Made by a program: the position numbers and the translations under genes. Source: Kalaharituber pfeilii (lineage: Eukaryota > Ascomycota > Pezizomycetes > Pezizales > Pezizaceae). Taken from it: a DNA stretch of 14,561 nucleotides. The stretch lies in NCBI GenBank assembly GCA_015179045.1, contig WHUZ01000294.1, positions 1 to 14,561 of the forward strand, written 5' to 3'. Below, in pieces: positions 8,574 to 14,561 of this stretch (its first letter is position 1; every line of letters begins with the position of its first letter). The notes beneath the pieces are model-generated. The model ran no database searches, was not told where the DNA came from, and saw only the letters and a list, made by a program, of their open reading frames with translations.

Positions 8574-11171
8574 CTAACTTCTCTTTCTCTTTCTTCCTCG
8601 TTGCCCTGATTCGGCTTGTTTTTCTTTATCAGGGTATCGTTCGCGGAATTCTTTAAGTGCGTCCACCGGTGATCCATCATCCATTAATAGTTCGCCTAGG
8701 CTTTCCCATGTTGCCTCCTCGGGCCCATAACCTTCCCACTGCACAAGGTACTCTAGTGTCTTCTTGGTACCGTTGTATCGTACATCGGTGATGGAGGCTA
8801 TGAAGTATTCTTCCTCGCCTTCTTGCATTAGTGGGGATGGTTGGTCGGGTAGAGGGTTGAGAGCGGATGTTTTGAACGGTTCGAGCAGTGAAACGTGAAA
8901 GACAGGGTGTATCTTCAAGTTGTATGGTAACTTAAGCTTGAAGGAACGTTTGCCTATTGCTTTTTCGATAGTGAAGGGTCCGATCAACTTAGCGTCGAGT
9001 TTCTTGGAAGGTCTTTTTGTCGGAATGTTTTTGGCGTTAAGCATGACTTTGTCTCCTTCCTTGAAGTTTGGCTGTTGGGCGTGATGTTGGTCGTACCACT
9101 TAGCTGCTCGTTCGATTGATTTGTTCAGTTCCTTGCGAATCCGTTCCCATTCTCCTGTGAGTTCTCCCGAGGGTACGTTGAGGGCCTCTTCCTCATTGAT
9201 GGTATCAACAAGGGGGTGAAAGCCGTAGTTGGCGAAGAAAGGTGAGGTCTTGGTGGAGCTATGTTGTGCGTTATTGTATGCGAACTCTGCGAGGGGTAAG
9301 AGTTGGTTCCAATTGTCCTGGTGGTAGGTGACATAGTTGCGGAGGTAACCTTCGAGGGTTTGTGTGACTCTTTCGGTTTGTCCATCGGTTTCCGGGTGTG
9401 CAGTGGTACTCATGTTTAGGTTGACTTTGAGTTTCTTCATGAGTTCCTGCCAGAAGTTCGAAGTAAACTTCGGGTCTCGGTCCGATATAATAGACTTCGG
9501 TAAGCCGTGGAGTCGCCATATTTCTCGAAGGAAGGTAGTTGCTAATTGTTCTGCAGATTGTTCTGCTAGAGGGATGAAGTGAGCCATCTTAGTGAACCTA
9601 TCCACTACTACCCATATTTGTGTGAAGCCGTCTGAAGGAGGGAGTTCGGTAATGAAGTCCATACTGATAGAGGACCATGGTTGGTATGGTATCTTATAAG
9701 GGTGAAGGAGGCCATATTTCTTGTGTCTTCGTGCCTTGTTCCTTTGGCATTCCAAGCATGCGCCGATGTATTCCGTGATATCGTTGTGAGCGTTAGGCCA
9801 ATAGAAGTCCCTGCCGATAAGTTCTGTGGTTTTTTCGATTCCGAGGTGGCCGGCGAGGGGATGATCATGTTTTGCTTGAAGTATTTCCTGTCTAAGGGCC
9901 GTTGGTATCACAAACCGGTTGTTGTGTAGGACTACTTCGTCACGGATACTGAATCGTTTATCGACGTTATCGTTCTTCTGCTGGATGCGTTCCTTAAGTT
10001 GAGTATACCATTTGTCCTTTTTCCCTTCTTCGATTAGCTTGCTCCTCCATTCGTCAGTTAATGCTACCACTTTCAGAGCTTTTATTGTTCTTGCAGTCAA
10101 AATTTCTTCCTCTTCCTGCCACGTTCCTTCTTCCCAGAACTTAGTTTCTTGCTGATCTCGCTGTCCACTCCCCTTCTTAAGGGCGTGGTCACCACGTCTG
10201 GATAAAGCATCTGCCTTGGCATTCGCTTTTCCTTTTCGGTAGATGATTGTATAGTCGAATGGGGCAAGTTTTTCTGCCCATCGTGCTTGACGGCGAGATA
10301 GCTTCTTAATGGTGTTGAAGATCCGGAGATTGTCGTGGTCGGTATAGACTTTGATGCTGTGCTTAGCACCTTCACAGTATTCTCTCCAGGTATCTGTCAT
10401 ACATTCCACCACAGCCAGCATCTCCTTGTCGAAGATGTCATAGTTAATTTCGGCTGGGGTGAACTTCCGGGAATGGAACGCAACTGGGTGTAGTTTGCCG
10501 TCTTCTTGCTTCTGACTTAGGATCCCTCCAAGTGCGAAGTCGCTTGCATCCGTTTCCAGAATGATTTCGTGTTCTGGGTGGTAGTGTGCTAGAATCGGAG
10601 CAGTCGTGAAAGCTTCCTTAAGTTGTTGGAAAGCTTCCTCTTGCGGAGGTCCCCAGACTAGCTTTGCCTCTTTATTGAGTAGTCGAGTTAGAGGTAAGCA
10701 TATCTTACTGTAGTCCTTAATGAAGCGTCGGTAGAAGTTAGCAAATCCTAGGAAGGATTGTATATCTGTCTTCAAGTTGGAGTGTTCATTAGTACCAGGG
10801 GTCTTCCAATCAAGGATAGCCTGGATTTTATCGGTGGACATCGAGATTCCTTTCCCCGAGATGTGATAACCCAAAAATTCAACTTCCTCCACGCACCACT
10901 CGCATTTTTCCTCTTGTATAGCCAAACCATTTTCCTGTAGCCTGCGCAACACCTCTTCCAGGATTGTATTATGTTCTTCTAGGGTTTCGGCATATATTAG
11001 TAGGTCGTCGATGTATGCCAGTAAACCCTGATCGATCATGTCTTTGAAGATTTCATTCATGAACTCCTGGAAGGTTGCTGGTGCATTGCAGAGTCCGAAT
11101 GGCATAACTGTGTATTTCATAGTGGCCGTACCGAGTCCTAAAGGCTGTCTTCCACTCATCCCCTTTGGCAA
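8574..11171 (-). CDS. pol: Element A pol: RT palm, RNase H, integrase, chromodomain (open, 5' end frameshifted)
   Basis: The open frame has 865 codons. The first 18-19 residues are out of frame with RT and only serve as an apparent start; RT homology begins at KYTVMPFGL. Domains: RT palm/thumb about 19-125, with YIDD at 53-56 and FLGY at 99-102. RNase H runs about 170-325, with ETDASD near 206-211, DKE near 248-250, YTDHD near 276-280 and KADALSR near 319-325. The integrase zinc domain is about 435-480 (His435/437, His442, Cys472, Cys475). The integrase core has Asp524, Asp564 and Glu600, giving the exact 35-residue D,E spacing. The GPF module is about 720-766 ([10 protein letters not shown]...[11 protein letters not shown]). 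The chromodomain is about 786-849 ([17 protein letters not shown]), followed by a basic RGRKRKRS tail that may be a nuclear signal. It would copy element RNA to DNA and integrate it. In this copy the RT N-terminal half is in other frames, so a full enzyme cannot be made without frame restoration. Confidence 0.95.
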   Translation of the reverse strand: MPKGMSGRQPLGLGTATMKYTVMPFGLCNAPATFQEFMNEIFKDMIDQGLLAYIDDLLIYAETLEEHNTILEEVLRRLQENGLAIQEEKCEWCVEEVEFLGYHISGKGISMSTDKIQAILDWKTPGTNEHSNLKTDIQSFLGFANFYRRFIKDYSKICLPLTRLLNKEAKLVWGPPQEEAFQQLKEAFTTAPILAHYHPEHEIILETDASDFALGGILSQKQEDGKLHPVAFHSRKFTPAEINYDIFDKEMLAVVECMTDTWREYCEGAKHSIKVYTDHDNLRIFNTIKKLSRRQARWAEKLAPFDYTIIYRKGKANAKADALSRRGDHALKKGSGQRDQQETKFWEEGTWQEEEEILTARTIKALKVVALTDEWRSKLIEEGKKDKWYTQLKERIQQKNDNVDKRFSIRDEVVLHNNRFVIPTALRQEILQAKHDHPLAGHLGIEKTTELIGRDFYWPNAHNDITEYIGACLECQRNKARRHKKYGLLHPYKIPYQPWSSISMDFITELPPSDGFTQIWVVVDRFTKMAHFIPLAEQSAEQLATTFLREIWRLHGLPKSIISDRDPKFTSNFWQELMKKLKVNLNMSTTAHPETDGQTERVTQTLEGYLRNYVTYHQDNWNQLLPLAEFAYNNAQHSSTKTSPFFANYGFHPLVDTINEEEALNVPSGELTGEWERIRKELNKSIERAAKWYDQHHAQQPNFKEGDKVMLNAKNIPTKRPSKKLDAKLIGPFTIEKAIGKRSFKLKLPYNLKIHPVFHVSLLEPFKTSALNPLPDQPSPLMQEGEEEYFIASITDVRYNGTKKTLEYLVQWEGYGPEEATWESLGELLMDDGSPVDALKEFRERYPDKEKQAESGQRGRKRKRS

Positions 11172-11806
11172 TTCGTACCAAGTTGTATCCGTTCTTTAAG
11201 TCAAGGGCGGTGAAGTATTTGCCTTGCGGAGTCGGTCTCGGAGTTCTGCCATTAGTGGGAGGGGGTAGCGGTTCTTGATAGTGATTCGGTTAAGGCCTCT
11301 ATAATCGACACACATGCGTAGTTTGCCATTCTTTTTTGGGACGAACAGGATAGGTGCACCTGCCGGGGATTGTGAGGGTCGGATCTTTCCTTCTTTTAAC
11401 ATCTGTTCGATATATTCTTTAAGGATTTCCAATTCCTTCTCACTTAATCGGTAAATAGGTCCCCATGGAGGTTGTTGTCCTTCTTATAGAGGTATGCGAT
11501 GGTCGTATGATCGGTGCGGGGGTAGTTTTGCTGTGGTCTCGGGGTCGAAAACCTTCAGGAATTTCTTCTTCCATGCTGCTAGGTCAAAGGTCACCTGCTT
11601 GCCAGCTTCCGTTTGGTAGATGCGCACTTGGGGTGTTTTTCGTCCCACGATACGCATATATCACCAAAAAAACACTTGCCTGCTTGCCATTTTTCAGTCG
11701 TATAAAGTTCCTCCGCTTCACAAAGTTCAAAGCGCCTAGCCTTGATGTGTTCCGAGCATTTGGCGTGATTTAGTTCAACATAGTCCAAGTCCCAATCAAT
11801 GTATGG
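11118..11806 (-). pseudogene. pol: Element A pol, RT N-terminal half (broken by two indels and a stop)
   Basis: From 5' to 3' on the minus strand there are three frame segments. A leader at 11660-11806 (YIDWDLDYVELNHAKC...) is followed by a frame change between about 11640 and 11672, near a run of seven T on the minus strand. The next frame carries FDLAAWKKKF, then LPPHRSYDHRIPL, a TAA stop at 11484-11486, and [19 protein letters not shown] continuing into RT fingers ([18 protein letters not shown], then [10 protein letters not shown]). At 11218-11220 a three-A run (minus strand) appears one A short, and the frame moves. The moved frame holds motif A ([10 protein letters not shown], catalytic Asp at 11200-11202). 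At 11115-11117 an extra A restores the pol frame. The stop fits CAA-to-TAA. The two A-run indels compensate each other in frame and enclose about 100 bp. Normal RTs need this segment, so this copy is defective unless the indels are sequence errors. Confidence 0.85.
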
Positions 11807-12213
11807 CTAGTGACTAGCCATCCACGTCATTGACAAGAGTGCATCATAGTCCTTTCCTCCATCACCCATGTCGAAGTCGATGAGTTCTTTATGAACTTTA
11901 CCAGTATCGTCGATAAGGGTCATTTGGAGCTTTGGGGTATACTCTGTCCCAGTGTTTGGTAAGGGCACACCTCCGGCTCCTCTGAACTTGATAGGGAATT
12001 TTCTTTTGATGCGTGGGATTGTACTTTGTTGGAGAGCATTGACGTTTCTGCTCCTGGGTCGATACATACTCTAATCATTACTGATTTTGAGATACCGTTT
12101 TCCTTCCATTTTAGCTCGGCTTTGCGAATGATTGATTTCTTTGCTGGAGGTCCTTCGAGGATTGGAGGAGGAGTAAGGCCAACTGGAGGAGGAGGAGGCA
12201 GACACTTCGTTGG
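11807..12213 (-). pseudogene. Element A retropepsin-like protease (broken; DPG active site)
   Basis: Minus-strand order: a proline run (CLPPPPPVG), AELKWKENGISKS, then VMIRVCIDPGAETSML, whose position and surroundings match the aspartic protease active-site loop of Gypsy elements. The triplet is Asp-Pro-Gly (12052-12060) where D-(S/T)-G is expected. A frame change follows at about 12020-12040. The next frame (open from 12067 to 11807) carries a beta-strand-rich core and DYDALLSMTWMASH, the counterpart of the (I/L)LGMPWLxxHNP flap-end motif. It ends in TAG at 11807-11809, directly followed in the same frame by PYIDWD, so a CAG-to-TAG change is the likely cause. Its role would be to cut the Gag-Pol polyprotein inside particles. 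Both the frameshift and the Pro at the active site argue against activity. Confidence 0.75.
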
Positions 12214-12375
12214 CTAAGATCTGCCTTTCTAGTTTTCGACTCGGATTCATCGAGAGTGGTGATGCGTGACGCTAGGCTGCGAGCCTGTATCCCAGCCGAG
12301 TCTCCTTTGTTTTCTTGTTTAATTTTCCTTACCTCCTTTTTGTCCTCCTTCTTGTCGTCATCTCTCTTCCTCTTA
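12214..12375 (-). pseudogene. Element A Gag-Pro linker (decayed)
   Basis: A frame just after the gag stop reads a very basic/acidic Lys-Asp-Glu stretch (NKRKRDDDKKEDKKEV) and then a neutral stretch, and the protease frame is preceded by a TAG at 12214-12216. This looks like the normal linker between nucleocapsid and protease, with at least one frame change. No domain is recognised. Confidence 0.5.
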
Positions 12376-13116
12376 TTACCGACTGATTAGTTGGCTGGTC
12401 GTCTTCCACTCCTTCACGATTTCCGTAGCCACGCATTTGCTGAAAGTGTGGCCTTTTCTTCCACAGCGAGAGCATTTCCCATCGGCCTTCCATTTGGCGC
12501 TGAGTTCCTTGGAGGAGCCGGGGAGGTATGGGCTGGCTTAGAGGTCGTAGTTTCCACACTGTCCTTCTTCTTCTCTGAAGATTGTTTCCCTTTGAATGGC
12601 CACTAGGTTTGTTACCACCACTATGACCCACAACTTGCGTTGTTCGCTCGTCCCGCATGCCAACCGCTATTACGCGTTTGCACCAGTCATCAAGCGATTC
12701 ATTGGGTACTCCTGGCTGCATGAGGAAGAATTGGGCAATGTTTCTTTTCAACCCTTTGACACTTGTCTTTGAACGTTTTTTTCGTCGTAATTGCTAGGTG
12801 GTTCATTTTCTTCATGCGTTGATATAGTCATGATTTTGCCCTTCTGCGTGTAGGTATCGAGTTTATCTCGCATTTGCTGCTCTTGCATGTGGATTTCCAT
12901 TCCCTCTGCCAAATCGTCCATCCATTTCTCTAATGTGGTATCTCTCCGAGCCCCGACCATGTACATTATGTTTGTTTTGCTATGCCATTCTGCTGCTCCT
13001 TGGTTAGAGATCGGATGCATACAGAATTTTGTATCTTCTTCAGCAAAGATTCGGCTCTTGGAGGATACTAAGTCTATTACTTCGACTTCCATACTTGTAG
13101 TCCGTCCAGTTGCCAT
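12376..13116 (-). pseudogene. gag: Element A gag, capsid and nucleocapsid part (frameshifted)
   Basis: The upstream segment (13116 to about 12762) is helix-rich (AAEWHSKTNIMYM, LEKWMDDLAEGMEIHMQEQQ). After a frame change near 12762 comes a segment with QFFLMQPGVPNESLDDWCKR, typical of the capsid C-terminal end. Another change near 12598 leads to a Lys/Ser-rich linker (GKQSSEKKKDSVETTTSKPA). A third near 12495 gives KWKADGKCSRCGRKGH, the nucleocapsid knuckle. The frame closes with TAA at 12376-12378. Gag would form the cytoplasmic particle and bind element RNA. At least three single-base shifts in about 740 bp make this copy unable to yield full Gag. Confidence 0.8.
12433..12474 (-). other. 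CCHC zinc knuckle of gag
   Basis: CSRCGRKGHTFSKC gives the exact C-x2-C-x4-H-x4-C spacing of retroviral and Gypsy nucleocapsid RNA-binding knuckles. All four metal ligands are intact, despite frame breaks on its upstream side. Confidence 0.93.
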
Positions 13117-14299
13117 CCCAAGTTCTTAGAGTCGGAGGCAGGCGAATGGGATGTACTGGCCAGTGGGTTCGGGTTCAGGTAATCCCATCGTCTGTTTCAT
13201 GCCTGGCTTTCTTTCTTGAGGAGGAGATGGTGCTGGTCGATGGAGAGGAGGTGGTCACTGTTTTGACGGAGATGGTGATCTAGTTGCGGTCGGAAGGTGG
13301 AAGTTTGACTTCAAAAGCTATTATTTTGTCTTGTAGCTCTTTATCTGGTTCTTGAGAGAGGTAATTTCTGCTTCTAATATTGTTACCTGTCATTGACCAG
13401 CTCTAATAGTGTTTTCTTGGGATAGGATTTTTGCTTCTAAATCCTTCTGCTCAGCCTTCTGCTTATCGAAGAGGATTCTAGCTTCTGTAGTTGAGACTCC
13501 AAGGTGGCAACCATAGCTCTTTTCTGTCTAAGGCTTGATAATAGTAGCATTGGCATCCTTGATGTACTGCTTCTGTAGGTTCCGTATCTTTTCTATGCTA
13601 TCTACCTCCCACTTGAGTTTGGCAGTCTCCATTTCGAGTCGGTACTTCTCACGGTAGCTAAGACTATTACTTCGTGATTGGCTTTTTCCTTCCTAGCTGT
13701 TTCCGAAGCTTGGTTTCCTAAGCTTAGGCTTCTGGCTTGGATTTGTGCTTCATAATATTGCTTGTACTTATTAACATATAGCTTGAGCTGCTGTTGGAGA
13801 TTGATGAATTCCTGTTTTAGGAATTCGGTTCTAATTCTTCTTTTCAGTCAACGTCTATTACTACTGGTAGTTCTATCGGTAGTGGGCAGCTTATCTTGCT
13901 TAAGTTTTTTCAAGCTTATCTGCTATATCTTCTTTAAGCTGTGAAGCTAAATTCCATGCCCATAAAGAGAATCGTACTATTAGTGAGCTGACATGCCCAG
14001 ATTCACTGCCTCTAAGATAGGAATCAGAAGAGTAAGCTTCTTTTGTCTCTATAGGATCAATTGATCTACACAGCTTTGGAGGATCTGAATCCAATTTAGT
14101 TCTTGAGTGTCCTCAATGCACAATTGCTGGGACTGCCACTTTGTTCGAGGCGGAGTCCTGGTCTTGGAGTGGTGGTAAGGGCTGATTATGCTACTTCTGC
14201 ACTGGAATCTGAATCTACTTCATCTTTAGATCTATAATAGACTAGTTCGTTCCCAGCAGTCAATAGCTTGGGAATCACAGGGAAGTTGTAGGACGCCAT
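13117..14299 (-). pseudogene. gag: Element A gag N-terminal region with coiled-coil (broken)
   Basis: The best start is the ATG at 14297-14299 (minus): it has A at -3 and G at +4, lies 48 bp inside the LTR, and opens MASYNFPVIPKLLTAG. That frame meets TAA after about 36 codons. Further in, segments in different frames read LKQEFINLQQQLKLYVNKY, then YREKYRLEMETAKLKWEVDS and IEKIRNLQKQY, then ARILFDKQKAEQKDLEAKIL and TILEAEITSLKNQIKS. These are charged, Leu/Ile-spaced heptads, so the N-terminal third of gag was a long coiled-coil. Stops are mostly TAA/TAG/TGA replacing plausible CAA/CAG/CGA codons. The same region exists in relic A' (1-663). The exact number of frame changes is not resolved. 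Confidence 0.7.
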
Positions 14300-14321
14300 T
14301 GTTGGTTATTTGTGAGGTTGT

Positions 14322-14337
14322 GGCGAAACGAGACCCA
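14322..14337 (-). other. Candidate primer-binding site
   Basis: The minus strand reads TGGGTCTCGTTTCGCC starting 10 nt after the 5' LTR end. TGG followed by a GC-balanced stretch is what a tRNA 3' CCA end would pair with, but I cannot name the tRNA, and a 10-nt gap is longer than usual. Relic A' keeps a related sequence at the same distance (about 638-654). The intervening AAATATAG (plus strand) is identical in both copies. Confidence 0.4.
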
Positions 14338-14347
14338 ACAAATATAG

Positions 14348-14561
14348 TGTTACGGGTACGTTGGGGGTAAGCCGTTTACTAAATAACTAAGTGCAACGTG
14401 AAATATAATTAAATATAAGTCACGGAAAATAAAGTAGTTAAGGTAGTAAGAAAGCTTTATATTTGTTAGGGTTGAGTTCCGGGTCCTTGCCCTTCTAACT
14501 CCGGTGGGTCAGGCTTCTATTTATACAAAATGTAGTTCTTCAAAGCTGTTAACAAATTCAG
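14348..14561 (-). repeat. 5' LTR of element A (partial, cut by window end)
   Basis: It is identical to 7524-7738 except for one fewer G in the run at its left end. Only the 3' third of the LTR, in element orientation, is inside the window; the outer end and the second target-site copy are outside. Confidence 0.95.
14517..14525 (-). promoter_or_regulatory. TATA-like box in element A 5' LTR
   Basis: TATAAATAG on the minus strand is at the same offset as in the other two LTRs. Here it is in the LTR that would drive the element, about 170 bp before the LTR end and about 220 bp before the gag ATG. Confidence 0.55.

Larger units (their letters stand above)
7524..14561 (-). mobile_element. Element A: Ty3/Gypsy chromovirus LTR retrotransposon, truncated by window edge
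   Basis: Reading the minus strand, the order is 5' LTR (partial), primer-binding region, gag, protease, RT, RNase H, integrase with chromodomain, polypurine tract, 3' LTR. RT before integrase defines the Gypsy order. LTR ends are TGTTAC...GTAACA. The two LTRs agree over the visible 214 bp except for GGGG versus GGG at 7529-7533 / 14353-14355, indicating recent insertion. Compared with the left half of the window, base composition is more balanced and CpG/CpA are retained, so this copy has largely escaped the mutation seen in relics A' and B. Coding capacity is nevertheless broken in gag, protease and early RT. About 420 bp of the 5' LTR lies beyond the window. Confidence 0.95.

Noticed and set aside
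9364..9929. Plus-strand and alternative-frame open stretches inside pol
   Set aside because: They overlap the well-supported integrase frame of element A and show no independent motif.
11465..11773. 102-codon plus-strand frame opposite the protease-RT junction
   Set aside because: The minus strand holds conserved pol motifs here; the plus-strand product has no recognisable features.

Overview
This window is transposon-derived throughout. I see no host gene, tRNA, rRNA, CRISPR array or bacterial-type operon. Ty3/Gypsy chromodomain retroelements, overwhelming loss of CpA in favour of TpA in the older copies, and C-to-T / G-to-A differences between copies suggest a repeat-rich, repeat-induced point mutation (RIP)-affected compartment of a filamentous ascomycete. 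The assignment is inferred from element type and mutation pattern, not from a host marker gene.

Layout: (1) 1-1296 is the 5' end of an old minus-strand Gypsy copy (relic A'): gag leader plus a 633-bp LTR, heavily transition-mutated. (2) 1297-2544 is gene-free, AT-rich DNA with two separate 17-bp-period tandem arrays. (3) About 2545-7200 holds a plus-strand, deeply decayed Gypsy element of a different lineage (relic B): gag with an internal duplication, RT/RNase H, a satellite-rich interruption with a poly(A) tract, integrase, and a chromodomain. (4) 7201-7523 is flanking AT-rich DNA. (5) 7524-14561 is a young minus-strand Gypsy element (element A) that runs off the right edge: 3' LTR, polypurine tract, 3' untranslated segment, pol (RT, RNase H, integrase, chromodomain), protease, gag (CCHC knuckle and coiled-coil N-terminus), primer-binding region, partial 5' LTR.

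Element A and relic A' belong to the same family. Their gag leaders are collinear almost base for base in spacing, and the LTR ends agree. The two LTRs of element A match over the visible ~214 bp apart from a one-base indel, so it inserted recently. Yet its gag, protease and the first part of RT carry frameshifts and C-to-T type stop codons. The long open pol frame (865 codons) has intact RT palm, RNase H and D,D-35-E integrase motifs. The simplest reading is a defective copy mobilised in trans; assembly or sequencing errors in homopolymers could explain part of the frameshifts. I found no evidence of a new defence or regulatory system. The points of most interest are the decay pattern, the protease active-site change, the shared-period tandem arrays and the micro-duplications inside relic B.
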